Shown in pieces: positions 1-6,791 of a DNA stretch of 16,726 nucleotides. Position 1 is the stretch's first letter, and the number at the start of each line of letters is the position of its first letter. The notes below the pieces were generated by a model. That model saw only the letters and a program-made list of their open reading frames with translations, did not search any database and was not told where the DNA came from. Origin of the DNA: a bacterium (GTDB taxonomy: Bacteria; Auribacterota; Auribacteria; Auribacterales; Auribacteraceae); NCBI GenBank assembly GCA_021161885.1, contig JAGGZS010000017.1, positions 1-16,726 on the forward strand, read 5' to 3'. The position numbers were made by a program, and so were the translations under genes.

Positions 1-21
1 TATAAAAAGAAGGAGAGAGAA

Positions 22-1212
22 ATGGCAAAGGAGAAATTCGAGAGGACAAAACCGCATGTGAATATCGGTACGATAGGGCACGTAGATCACGGTAAGACCA
101 CGTTGACCGCGGCCATCACGATGACGCTGGCGAAAGAAGGCAAAGCAACGGTGAGATCTTTTGATTCAATAGATAACGCTCCTGAAGAACGCGAGAGAGG
201 AATTACAATAGCTACGGCGCATGTAGAGTACGAGACAGATAACCGTCATTACGCGCACGTTGATTGTCCCGGTCATGCCGATTATGTGAAGAACATGATT
301 ACCGGCGCAGCTCAGATGGACGGCGCGATATTGGTAGTGAGCGCCGCTGACGGACCTATGCCTCAGACCCGCGAGCATATATTATTGGCTCGGCAAGTAG
401 GAGTGCCCGCGATAGTAGTGTATATGAACAAGGTAGATATGGTAGACGATGAAGAGCTGATAGAACTGGTAGAACTTGAGATACGAGAATTGTTATCGAA
501 ATACGAGTTTCCCGGCGACGATATACCAATAGTAAAAGGTTCAGCGCTGAAGGCGATGGAAGGTGATGAGAGCGAAATAGGTTCGGGTTCAATAAAGAAG
601 TTAATGGAAGCAGTAGATTCATATATAGCAACCCCAAAAAGAGATGTGGATAAACCGTTTTTAATGCCTGTGGAGGATGTATTTTCAATAACTGGCCGCG
701 GAACGGTAGCGACAGGCCGTATAGAAAGAGGCAAGATAAAAGTAGGGGAAGAAGTAGAGATAGTCGGAATAAACGATACGAAAAAGACAGTAGTCACGGG
801 AGTGGAGATGTTTAAGAAACTGCTTGATTACGGTGAAGCCGGCGATAATGTCGGACTGCTTCTTAGGGGAGTAGATAAAAAAGGAATAGAACGCGGGCAG
901 GTATTAGCCAAACCCGGTACAATAACTCCTCATTTGAAGTTTAAAGGCGAAGCCTATATATTAAGTAAAGATGAAGGGGGAAGGCATACCCCGTTTTTCA
1001 GTGGCTACCGGCCTCAGTTTTATTTTCGCACAACGGATGTAACCGGTTCATTAAAATTGCCCGAAGGCGTAGAGATGGTAATGCCCGGAGATAATATAAG
1101 TGTAGAAGTGGAATTAATCACGCCCATAGCAATGGAAAAAGGATTAAGGTTTGCTATCAGGGAAGGTGGACGAACAGTCGGTGCCGGTCAGGTAACCGAA
1201 ATAATTGAGTAA
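22..1212 (+). CDS. tuf: Elongation factor Tu (EF-Tu)
   Basis: GTPase that carries aminoacyl-tRNA to the ribosomal A site in the cytoplasm. The 396-residue protein is the usual family length and carries every G-motif: P-loop GHVDHGKT at 19-26, the switch I threonine in GITI (T62), DCPGH at 81-85 with the catalytic His85, NKVD at 136-139 and SALK at 174-177. Domains II and III follow (about 210-396), with typical GRGTVATGRIERG and RTVGAGQVTEI stretches. The ATG is preceded by AAGGAG at a normal distance. Only 24 bases separate its stop from rpsJ, so it probably leads the S10 operon transcript; the genes upstream (usually fusA and rpsG) lie outside the window. Codon use is odd: valine is almost all GTA or GTG (one GTT by hand count) and isoleucine mostly ATA, unlike the genes after it. 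Identity is certain; whether a second tuf copy exists cannot be seen. Confidence 0.99.
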   Translation: MAKEKFERTKPHVNIGTIGHVDHGKTTLTAAITMTLAKEGKATVRSFDSIDNAPEERERGITIATAHVEYETDNRHYAHVDCPGHADYVKNMITGAAQMDGAILVVSAADGPMPQTREHILLARQVGVPAIVVYMNKVDMVDDEELIELVELEIRELLSKYEFPGDDIPIVKGSALKAMEGDESEIGSGSIKKLMEAVDSYIATPKRDVDKPFLMPVEDVFSITGRGTVATGRIERGKIKVGEEVEIVGINDTKKTVVTGVEMFKKLLDYGEAGDNVGLLLRGVDKKGIERGQVLAKPGTITPHLKFKGEAYILSKDEGGRHTPFFSGYRPQFYFRTTDVTGSLKLPEGVEMVMPGDNISVEVELITPIAMEKGLRFAIREGGRTVGAGQVTEIIE

Positions 1213-1236
1213 AAATTCAATACGGAGTAGTTTTTA

Positions 1237-1545
1237 ATGGATAAACAACGTATAAGAATAAAATTAAAGGCTTATGATCACAGGATAGTAGATCAATCAA
1301 CAGAGGAAATTGTTGAAACAGCGAAACGTACAGGCGCTAAAATTCTTGGACCTATTCCGTTGCCGACTAAGATAGAACGGTTTACTGTTTTAAAATCACC
1401 TCATGTTGACAAGAAGTCGAGAGAACAATTTGAAATAAGAACTCATAAACGGCTTTTAGATGTCATAGAACCAACAGCTAAAACAATAGATGAATTAAGA
1501 AAACTTAATTTGCCGGCTGGGGTTGATATTAAAATTAAGATTTAA
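1237..1545 (+). CDS. rpsJ: 30S ribosomal protein S10 (NusE)
   Basis: Component of the 30S head, and also, as NusE, a partner of NusB and NusG in antitermination and transcription-translation coupling. The 102 residues match the family length. The S10 signature is visible as ILGPIPLPT at 36-44, followed by the conserved loop SPHVDKKSREQFE at 54-66 and the C-terminal EPTAKTIDELRKLNLPAGVDI strand region. GGAG lies nine bases ahead of the ATG. It sits 24 bases after tuf and 36 bases before rplC; the gap to tuf is too short for an E. coli-like S10 leader, which L4 would bind, so control of this operon must lie elsewhere. Identity is certain from motif and gene order. Confidence 0.98.
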   Translation: MDKQRIRIKLKAYDHRIVDQSTEEIVETAKRTGAKILGPIPLPTKIERFTVLKSPHVDKKSREQFEIRTHKRLLDVIEPTAKTIDELRKLNLPAGVDIKIKI

Positions 1546-1581
1546 TTTTTATGGGTTCTCGGATGTAAAAGGAGGTTTAAC

Positions 1582-2220
1582 GTGAGTGTCGTCCTATTAG
1601 GTAAAAAAATAGGTATGACCAAGGTTTTTGATGATAAAGGTGAAATGATACCGGTATCTGTTATTGAAATAAATACAGGCACTGTCCTCGCTAAAAAAAC
1701 AAAAAAAACCGATGGTTATGAAGCTCTTCAGATTGGGTTTGGCAAAATAAAAGTAAATAAAGTCAATAAACCGATGTCTGGATATTTTGCAAAAATTGGA
1801 TTGGAGCCAAAGCGTTATATCAAAGAAAGCAGAACTGATGCTAAAACGCTTGAACAATATAATGTCGGCGATCAACTAAATGCTTCTTTTTTCACTAAAG
1901 GTGAATATGTTGATGTATCCGCTAAATCTAAAGGTAAAGGTTTTGCCGGAGTAATCAAACGATGGAATTTTCATGGAGGCCGTAAAACTCATGGTTCAAT
2001 GTTTCATCGTTCTCCTGGTGCCATAGGCGCTGCCGCGGACCCGGCGCGCGTATTTAAAGGAACTAAATTACCCGGCAGAATGGGCGGCATTAGAAGTACA
2101 GTTCAAAATATAATTGTAGTGGATGTAAGGGAACAAGAAAATGTAATTCTTGTAAGAGGTTCTATTCCTGGATTTAACAGTGCAGTTGTACAGGTTAGGA
2201 AGGCAATAAAGAAACAATAA
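1582..2220 (+). CDS. rplC: 50S ribosomal protein L3
   Basis: Early-assembly 23S rRNA-binding protein whose long loop reaches towards the peptidyl transferase centre. The 212-residue length is typical. The N-terminal LGKKIGMTKVFDDKG and the central GKGFAGVIKRWNFHGG (about 118-133) and HGSMFHRSPGAIG (137-149) are diagnostic, ending with the usual VRGSIPGFNSAVVQVRKA. Translation starts at GTG, chosen because a perfect AAGGAGGT (1569-1576) sits five bases upstream and the family's N-terminal sequence begins exactly there. It is followed at 33 bases by the rplD ATG. Nothing is unusual apart from the GTG start. Confidence 0.98.
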   Translation: MSVVLLGKKIGMTKVFDDKGEMIPVSVIEINTGTVLAKKTKKTDGYEALQIGFGKIKVNKVNKPMSGYFAKIGLEPKRYIKESRTDAKTLEQYNVGDQLNASFFTKGEYVDVSAKSKGKGFAGVIKRWNFHGGRKTHGSMFHRSPGAIGAAADPARVFKGTKLPGRMGGIRSTVQNIIVVDVREQENVILVRGSIPGFNSAVVQVRKAIKKQ

Positions 2221-2238
2221 GGCTTTTGTTTATAATTG

Positions 2239-2244
2239 AAAGGG
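2239..2244 (+). promoter_or_regulatory. Ribosome binding site deciding the rplD start
   Basis: AAAGGG nine bases upstream of the ATG at 2254. It lies downstream of the alternative in-frame TTG at 2236, so it supports the shorter 209-residue L4. Confidence 0.7.
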
Positions 2245-2253
2245 TTAGAAGTA

Positions 2254-2883
2254 ATGGGCGGATTGAATATATATAATATAAAAGGCGATGTCGTTGATAC
2301 ATACAAAATAGATAAGGAATTTATGGACAACACGCCAAGTACTCAAGCAGTGCATGATGTTGTTGTCGCGTATTTAGCAAATCAACGATCCGGAACTGCT
2401 TCAACCAAAAACCGCAGCCAGATAAAAGCCAGTACCCATAAGCCTTGGAGGCAAAAAGGCACAGGAAGAGCGCGGGCCGGTATGGTATCATCTCCGATAT
2501 GGCGCGGCGGCGGAATTGTTTTTGGACCTCAGCCGCGGGATTTCGGCAAAAAGGTATCTAAAAAACTAAAAAGGAAAGCTCTGTCTTCGGTTATTTCGCA
2601 AAAGTTTAATGAAGAAGCTATACAAATAATCGACAATATTGCGATTGATGAACCAAAAACTAAAAAAATAATTGATCTTTTAGAATTATTAAAAATAAAT
2701 AATAAAAAAGTGCTTATTATAAAACAGCAGTCAGATAAAAATGTAATAAAATCTACCAATAATATAAAAGGAATACAAACTGTTACGGCTCAAGATGTGA
2801 ATGTATACCAGTTATTGTATTGTGATAAAATACTTGTTGAGCCTGAAGCTTTGCAAATAATAAAAAATCGAATAAAACTCTAA
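2254..2883 (+). CDS. rplD: 50S ribosomal protein L4
   Basis: Primary 23S rRNA-binding protein whose extended loop lines the exit tunnel; in E. coli it also represses the S10 operon. The basic tunnel loop is clear: KPWRQKGTGRARAG at residues 63-76, then SPIWRGGGIVFGPQPRDF. I place the start at the ATG (209 residues), not at the in-frame TTG at 2236, because AAAGGG at 2239-2244 sits nine bases before this ATG and would lie inside the gene if the TTG were used; the TTG has no ribosome binding site. The C-terminal domain (110-209) is A/T-coded and lysine-rich but of normal length. It is the last gene before the only long internal gap, 127 bases with promoter- and terminator-like sequences. Confidence 0.96.
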   Translation: MGGLNIYNIKGDVVDTYKIDKEFMDNTPSTQAVHDVVVAYLANQRSGTASTKNRSQIKASTHKPWRQKGTGRARAGMVSSPIWRGGGIVFGPQPRDFGKKVSKKLKRKALSSVISQKFNEEAIQIIDNIAIDEPKTKKIIDLLELLKINNKKVLIIKQQSDKNVIKSTNNIKGIQTVTAQDVNVYQLLYCDKILVEPEALQIIKNRIKL

Positions 2884-2891
2884 TATTATTA

Positions 2892-2920
2892 TTGACAAGA
2901 TTAAATCTGTCCATTAATAT
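2892..2920 (+). promoter_or_regulatory. Candidate sigma-70-type promoter in the rplD-rplW gap
   Basis: A perfect -35 hexamer TTGACA (2892-2897) is followed after 17 bases by TAATAT (2915-2920), a four-of-six match to the -10 consensus. It starts nine bases after the rplD stop, in non-coding DNA, and points towards rplW. Transcription would start near 2926-2928, about 85 bases before the rplW ATG, with the terminator-like hairpin in between. The -35 and spacing are what I see; promoter activity is inferred, and A/T-rich spacers yield such matches by chance. Confidence 0.4.
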
Positions 2921-2963
2921 ATGGGCTAATTTTAAACAATAAATTTAATAGGTTAAGATATAT

Positions 2964-2993
2964 ATAATCGAAATTAAATTTCGGTTATTTTTT
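2964..2993 (+). terminator. Intrinsic terminator-like hairpin ahead of rplW
   Basis: An inverted repeat pairs 2964-2975 with 2977-2988 (one G-U pair; in practice a shorter stem with a three- to five-base loop), followed directly by a T run through 2993. This is the layout of a Rho-independent terminator, although the stem is A/T-rich with few G-C pairs and therefore modest in strength. It lies 17 bases before the rplW ATG, inside an operon whose downstream genes must be expressed, so full termination is unlikely; partial termination or attenuation is the inference. Confidence 0.5.
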
Positions 2994-3010
2994 ATTATTA
3001 AGGGGTTGTT

Positions 3011-3289
3011 ATGAGAGACGCTACAGATATTATAATTGAACCGGTTATTAGTGAACTGTCAACGACTATGGCTGAAGAAGATAAATACGTTTTTGTGGTT
3101 CATACGAGCGCTAACAAAATAGAGATTAAGTATGCTGTTGAAAAACTTTTTAATGTTGGCGTGAAAAAAGTTAATGTGATTAATGTTTTAGGTAAACGAA
3201 AAAGAATGCGCTTTAAAACAGGTAAACGTTCCGATTGGAAAAAAGCTGTAATTACATTGAATAAAGGCGATAAAATAGAATTTATCTAA
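3011..3289 (+). CDS. rplW: 50S ribosomal protein L23
   Basis: Binds 23S rRNA at the tunnel exit, where it forms the docking site for trigger factor and SRP. The 92-residue length is normal. The fold's signature is visible as IKYAVEKLFNVGVKKVNVINVLGK (about 39-62) followed by the basic KRKRMRFKTGKRSDWKKAVITL. The N-terminus reads EPVISELST where most relatives have a lysine after the glutamate (SEK), a mild divergence. AAGGGG at 3000-3005 precedes the ATG by five bases. It is separated from rplD by a gap with promoter- and hairpin-like sequences, so it may head its own regulated unit, and is followed 21 bases later by rplB. Confidence 0.97.
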   Translation: MRDATDIIIEPVISELSTTMAEEDKYVFVVHTSANKIEIKYAVEKLFNVGVKKVNVINVLGKRKRMRFKTGKRSDWKKAVITLNKGDKIEFI

Positions 3290-3310
3290 ATAAATTAGAG
3301 GAAATAAGCA

Positions 3311-4135
3311 ATGGCGATTAAAAAATATAAACCTACAACTCCCACAAGAAGGTTTGCTTCTGTTTCAGCATTTGATGAAATCACTAAAAGTAAACCCGAA
3401 AAAGCGTTATGTGTTGCTAATCCTAAAAAAAGCGGAAGAAACAATACGGGAAGAATAACCGTTCGCCGAAGAGGCGGCGGTTGTAAACGCACTTACAGGA
3501 TAATTGATTTTAAACGTAATAAAGATAATATAGAAGCGAAAGTAATTGCTATTGAATATGACCCGAACAGGTCGGCTCGGATTGCGCTGTTAATCTATCT
3601 TGACGGAGAAAAAAGGTATATATTAGCTCCTAACGGCTTGAAGGTAGGCACTAAAATTATATCGGGCGATAAGGCGGAAGTTGAGTTAGGAAATTGCATG
3701 ATGCTTGAGAATATGCCGCTGGGCAGCCAGATACATAATATTGAGATGAAACCCGGTAAAGGCGGACAGATAGCAAGAAGCGCAGGAAATTATGCAATAT
3801 TAATGGCAAGAGAAGGCGGGTTTGCGTTTTTAAAGTTTCCTTCAGGCGAAGTTAGAAAAGTTTCCACCAAATGCAGGGCTACTCTTGGACAGGTGAGTAA
3901 TATTGACCATGAAAATATATCAATAGGAAAAGCCGGAAGATCAAGGTGGATGCGTAAACGCCCTAAAGTACGTGGCGTAGCGATGAATCCGGTTGACCAC
4001 CCGATGGGCGGTGGTGAAGGTAAATCTTCAGGCGGAAGACATCCTGTAACTCCATGGGGCGTTAAAACAAAAGGTAAAAAGACAAGAAAAGTTCACAAAG
4101 ACAGTGATAAATATATTGTAAAAAGAAGAAAGTAA
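3311..4135 (+). CDS. rplB: 50S ribosomal protein L2
   Basis: Large 23S rRNA-binding protein needed for subunit association and peptidyl transferase activity. At 274 residues it matches the family. Visible landmarks are GRITVRRRGGGCKRTYRIIDF (47-67), IEYDPNRSARIALL (81-94), and the highly conserved VDHPMGGGEGKSSGGRHP (228-245) with His230, the counterpart of E. coli His229, then a basic tail KTKGKKTRK. GAGGAA lies ahead of the ATG. It begins 21 bases after rplW and ends 18 bases before rpsS, in the invariant S10-operon order. No irregularities. Confidence 0.99.
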   Translation: MAIKKYKPTTPTRRFASVSAFDEITKSKPEKALCVANPKKSGRNNTGRITVRRRGGGCKRTYRIIDFKRNKDNIEAKVIAIEYDPNRSARIALLIYLDGEKRYILAPNGLKVGTKIISGDKAEVELGNCMMLENMPLGSQIHNIEMKPGKGGQIARSAGNYAILMAREGGFAFLKFPSGEVRKVSTKCRATLGQVSNIDHENISIGKAGRSRWMRKRPKVRGVAMNPVDHPMGGGEGKSSGGRHPVTPWGVKTKGKKTRKVHKDSDKYIVKRRK

Positions 4136-4153
4136 AAATATAAGGAATAAAAA

Positions 4154-4414
4154 ATGGCCAGATCCATAAAAAAAGGACCATATGTAGAAGATAAATTGGT
4201 TAAAAAAGTAGAAGCAATGGGCGTTTCTCGTAAAGTTATAAAGACATGGTCGAGAAGATCGATGATTATTCCCGAATTTATTGGGCATACATTTGCGGTT
4301 CATAACGGACGTAAATTTATGCCTGTTTTTGTATCTGAAAACATGGTAGGCCATAAATTGGGTGAGTTTGCTCCCACAAGGACTTTTAAGTCTCATCCCG
4401 GCGGAAAAAATTAA
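4154..4414 (+). CDS. rpsS: 30S ribosomal protein S19
   Basis: 30S head protein that forms a complex with S13 near the A site. The 86-residue protein starts with the typical RSIKKGPYV and carries the family signature IGHTFAVHNGRKFMPV followed by MVGHKLGEFAPTRTF (about 43-75), ending in a glycine/lysine tail. AAGGA lies seven bases ahead of the ATG. Position between rplB and rplV is canonical. Confidence 0.98.
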   Translation: MARSIKKGPYVEDKLVKKVEAMGVSRKVIKTWSRRSMIIPEFIGHTFAVHNGRKFMPVFVSENMVGHKLGEFAPTRTFKSHPGGKN

Positions 4415-4443
4415 TTAATTTAAAATATAGGAGCTGATATTCA

Positions 4444-4794
4444 ATGGAGGCGAAAGCAGTTTGGAAATTTGCGAGGATATCTCCGAGGAAAGTAAGATTG
4501 GTTGCCGATGTTATACGCGGTAAAAAAATAAGTTACGCTTTGGATATTATGAAATATACTAATAAAAAAGCGGCTTTTATGATGGAGAAAGTCTTGAAAT
4601 CGGCATTAGCTAACGCTGAAGTATCCGCCGAAGGCGATTTGAATGTTGATAATGTCATGGTTAAAGAGGTTTACGTCGATGGCGGACCTATGCTTAAAAG
4701 GTTTAGGCCCAGGGCAATGGGGCGGGCAAATAAAATAAGAAAAAGAACATCACATATTACTGTTGTTTTAGCCGATAGTCAACCGGCTTTATAA
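4444..4794 (+). CDS. rplV: 50S ribosomal protein L22
   Basis: Assembly protein that contacts all 23S rRNA domains and lines the exit tunnel with its beta-hairpin, the site of many macrolide-resistance changes. The 116 residues include the N-terminal ISPRKVRLVADVIRGK, the helix ALANAEVSA and the tunnel hairpin with GPMLKRFRPRAMGRANKIRKR (about 82-102), ending HITVVLAD. The hairpin has the normal length. A TAGGAG ribosome binding site precedes the ATG at a slightly long distance. It is followed 12 bases later by rpsC. Confidence 0.98.
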   Translation: MEAKAVWKFARISPRKVRLVADVIRGKKISYALDIMKYTNKKAAFMMEKVLKSALANAEVSAEGDLNVDNVMVKEVYVDGGPMLKRFRPRAMGRANKIRKRTSHITVVLADSQPAL

Positions 4795-4806
4795 AAGGAG
4801 TTTTAG

Positions 4807-5454
4807 ATGGGGCAGAAGGTTAATCCTATAGGTTTTAGAGTAACTGTTACAAAAGACTGGGAGTCTAAATGGTATGCCAGTAAGGCAGATTTTGGAAATA
4901 TGCTCAATGAGGATTTAAGAATACGGAAATTTTTAAAGAAAAGATTGAGCTTCGCTGGTGTGCCTCGGATAGTTATCGAGCGTGCAAGTAATAGAGCTAA
5001 GATTACTATATACGCCGCAAGACCCGGCATAATTATAGGTAGAAAAGGCGCTGAAATAGACAGGATTAAAAGTGAATTGGCTAATTATACTGATCGAGAA
5101 TTATTTATTGATATAACGGAAGTAAAACAACCCGATTTAAACGCGCAGTTAGTAGCTGAAAATATAGCTATGCAGTTGGAAAGACGCGTTTCGCATAGGA
5201 GAGCTATGAAAAGGGCAGTAACCAACTCTATGAATCTCGGGGCTGACGGAATTAAAATATTATGTTCCGGAAGATTAGGCGGTGCCGAAATGTCAAGAAA
5301 AGAGGGTTATAAAGAAGGTAAAATCCCATTGCATACATTGCGCGCTGATATTGATTACGGTTTTCATGTAGCGCGGACAACATATGGCGCAATAGGTGTT
5401 AAAGTATGGATTTGTAAAGGTGAAAAATTGCCTGAGAAAAAAGAAACTGCATAG
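4807..5454 (+). CDS. rpsC: 30S ribosomal protein S3
   Basis: 30S head protein at the mRNA entry channel with helicase-related roles together with S4 and S5. The 215 residues start with the invariant GQKVNPIGFR. A type II KH domain occupies roughly 38-106, with its GIIIGRKG loop at 74-81. The C-terminal domain has GIKILCSGRLGGAEMSRKE and LHTLRADIDYG. AAAGGAG precedes the ATG. The TAG stop contributes the first G of a nine-G tract that acts as the rplP ribosome binding site. Confidence 0.98.
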   Translation: MGQKVNPIGFRVTVTKDWESKWYASKADFGNMLNEDLRIRKFLKKRLSFAGVPRIVIERASNRAKITIYAARPGIIIGRKGAEIDRIKSELANYTDRELFIDITEVKQPDLNAQLVAENIAMQLERRVSHRRAMKRAVTNSMNLGADGIKILCSGRLGGAEMSRKEGYKEGKIPLHTLRADIDYGFHVARTTYGAIGVKVWICKGEKLPEKKETA

Positions 5455-5462
5455 GGGGGGGG
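5454..5462 (+). promoter_or_regulatory. Nine-G homopolymer acting as the rplP ribosome binding site
   Basis: Nine consecutive G bases begin at the last base of the rpsC TAG stop and end nine bases before the rplP ATG. It is the only Shine-Dalgarno-like sequence for rplP and is very unusual for such an A/T-rich region. A change in tract length would leave both reading frames intact but alter the strength or spacing of the binding site. It is also a classic spot for sequencing or assembly error. Confidence 0.6.
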
Positions 5463-5471
5463 TTATATAAA

Positions 5472-5894
5472 ATGCCATTGATGCCTAAAAGGGTTAAATA
5501 TAGAAAAAAACATCGCGGCAGCAGAAGCGGTAACAGTAAAGGCGGCAATAATATTGATTTTGGAGAATTCGGTATTCAGGCTCTTGAACGAGGTTGGATA
5601 ACAAATACACAAATTGAGGCCGCTCGTGTTGCTATGACCCGTCATATAAAGAGAAAAGGGAAAGTTTGGATTAGAATTTTTCCTGATAAATCTTTTACGT
5701 CAAAACCTGCTGAAACTCGGATGGGTAAGGGTAAAGGAGCACCTGAAGGTTGGGTTGCCGTTGTTCGGCCGGGACGGATAATGTTTGAAATGGAAGGCGT
5801 TTCTGAGGGGTTGGCAAGAGAAGCTATGCGTCTTGCGGCTACTAAGTTTCCCATTAGAACGCGGTTTATTATACGAAGTATCCATAGAATTTAA
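5472..5894 (+). CDS. rplP: 50S ribosomal protein L16
   Basis: Late-assembly 50S protein near the A-site tRNA and the peptidyl transferase centre. Length is 140 residues. The N-terminus reads PKRVKYRKKHRG, followed by FGIQALERGWITNTQIEAARVAMTRHIKRKGKVWIRIFP and the diagnostic loop TRMGKGKGAPEGW (82-94), then VRPGRIMFE. I use the ATG at 5472; an ATG two codons later (5478) would also match relatives that begin at the methionine before PKRVKY, and its distance to the G tract is 15 bases, so the first is favoured. It overlaps nothing and is followed by rpmC after 17 bases. Confidence 0.97.
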   Translation: MPLMPKRVKYRKKHRGSRSGNSKGGNNIDFGEFGIQALERGWITNTQIEAARVAMTRHIKRKGKVWIRIFPDKSFTSKPAETRMGKGKGAPEGWVAVVRPGRIMFEMEGVSEGLAREAMRLAATKFPIRTRFIIRSIHRI

Positions 5895-5911
5895 TACGGG
5901 AAATTGTAATA

Positions 5912-6100
5912 ATGAAACCTATAGAATTAAGACAAAAAAATACAGATGATCTGAATAATTTGTTAAATGAATATAAACATGAGTTATTTAATTTAAGAAT
6001 CCAGAAAAAAACAGGACAGATAGAAAAAGTCGGCAGGATTCACGTTGTTAAACGTGAAATAGCCCGCATTTTGACTATTGTTAATGAGAAAAATAGTTAG
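5912..6100 (+). CDS. rpmC: 50S ribosomal protein L29
   Basis: Small helical-hairpin protein at the exit tunnel rim next to L23, part of the signal-recognition and chaperone docking surface. The 62-residue protein has the two-helix pattern, with LNEYKHELFNLRIQKKTGQIE in the first half and the family signature KREIARILTIVNE near the C-terminus. Weak binding site GGGAAA upstream of the ATG. Position between rplP and rpsQ is canonical. Confidence 0.97.
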   Translation: MKPIELRQKNTDDLNNLLNEYKHELFNLRIQKKTGQIEKVGRIHVVKREIARILTIVNEKNS

Positions 6101-6114
6101 GAGATTCTGATAAT

Positions 6115-6381
6115 ATGGCGCAGACAACAACACGTGGTTCACGTAAAAAGAGAACAGGAAAAGTTTTAAGTGACAAAATGGACAAAACCATTGTCGTACA
6201 AGTTGAGAGAAAAGTCAGTCATCCTATTTATAAAAAAGTGATTAAAATTTTAAAAAATTATAAAGTGCATGATGAAAGCTGTCAGGCGAAAATAGGCGAT
6301 ATAGTCGAAATAATGGAAACACGTCCGCTGAGCAAAGATAAAAGATGGCGGCTTTTGAATATTCTTAAAAGAGGTGTATAA
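6115..6381 (+). CDS. rpsQ: 30S ribosomal protein S17
   Basis: Primary 16S rRNA-binding protein with an OB fold. The 88 residues contain the N-terminal strand RKKRTGKVLSDKMDKTIVV and the family signature GDIVEIMETRPLSKDKRWRL (about 62-81). A short basic, threonine-rich N-terminal extension (TTTRGSRKK) is common in many lineages. The TAGGAGAT before the ATG overlaps the rpmC stop, suggesting translational coupling. Confidence 0.98.
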   Translation: MAQTTTRGSRKKRTGKVLSDKMDKTIVVQVERKVSHPIYKKVIKILKNYKVHDESCQAKIGDIVEIMETRPLSKDKRWRLLNILKRGV

Positions 6382-6404
6382 AGGTAGAGGGGTTTCATAA
6401 TACC

Positions 6405-6773
6405 ATGATCCAGATGCAAACATTTTTAGAAGTAGCTGATAACTCAGGAGCTAAAAAAGTCCAATGTATAAAAGTGCTTGGTACTAATAATAAACGTTAT
6501 GCGCGTGTTGGAGATATTGTTGTCGTAGCGGTAAAAGAAGCGATGCCGGACGGAGTTGTTAAAAAAGGAGAAGTCCAGAAAGCTGTTGTTGTAAGAACAG
6601 CAAGCGACATTAGACGCAAAGACGGTTCTATACTGAGATTTGATAAAAATGCCGCTGTCATAATTGATGCGCAGAATAATCCAAAAGGTACTCGTATATT
6701 CGGGCCTATCGCCCGCGAGTTACGGGAAAAAAATTTTATGAAAATAGTTTCTCTGGCACCGGAAGTTATATAA
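6405..6773 (+). CDS. rplN: 50S ribosomal protein L14
   Basis: Conserved 50S interface protein that contacts 16S rRNA and is the target of the silencing factor RsfS. It has the exact family length of 122 residues. The N-terminus is MIQMQTFLEVADNSGAKKV, the middle has GDIVVVAVKEAMPDG, and the C-terminal half has RFDKNAAVIID and GTRIFGPIARELR. The ATG at 6405 is preferred over the in-frame ATG at 6411 because relatives start with the same four residues and because GAGGGG lies about 14 bases upstream, already a long spacing. Confidence 0.98.
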   Translation: MIQMQTFLEVADNSGAKKVQCIKVLGTNNKRYARVGDIVVVAVKEAMPDGVVKKGEVQKAVVVRTASDIRRKDGSILRFDKNAAVIIDAQNNPKGTRIFGPIARELREKNFMKIVSLAPEVI

Positions 6774-6791
6774 TAAGAAAAGGTTGAGAAA

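Noticed and set aside
363..797. Long open frame on the minus strand opposite tuf (about 144 codons)
   Set aside because: Low-complexity Ser/Ile/Thr-rich translation created by the codon bias of tuf on the other strand; no ribosome binding site and no recognisable domain.
2236..2253. TTG start extending L4 by six residues
   Set aside because: No ribosome binding site ahead of it, and the actual one lies between this TTG and the ATG at 2254.
2921..2929. Minimal reading frame ATG-GGC-TAA in the leader before the rplW hairpin
   Set aside because: Such a two-codon frame occurs easily by chance and has no ribosome binding site, so I did not call it a leader peptide.
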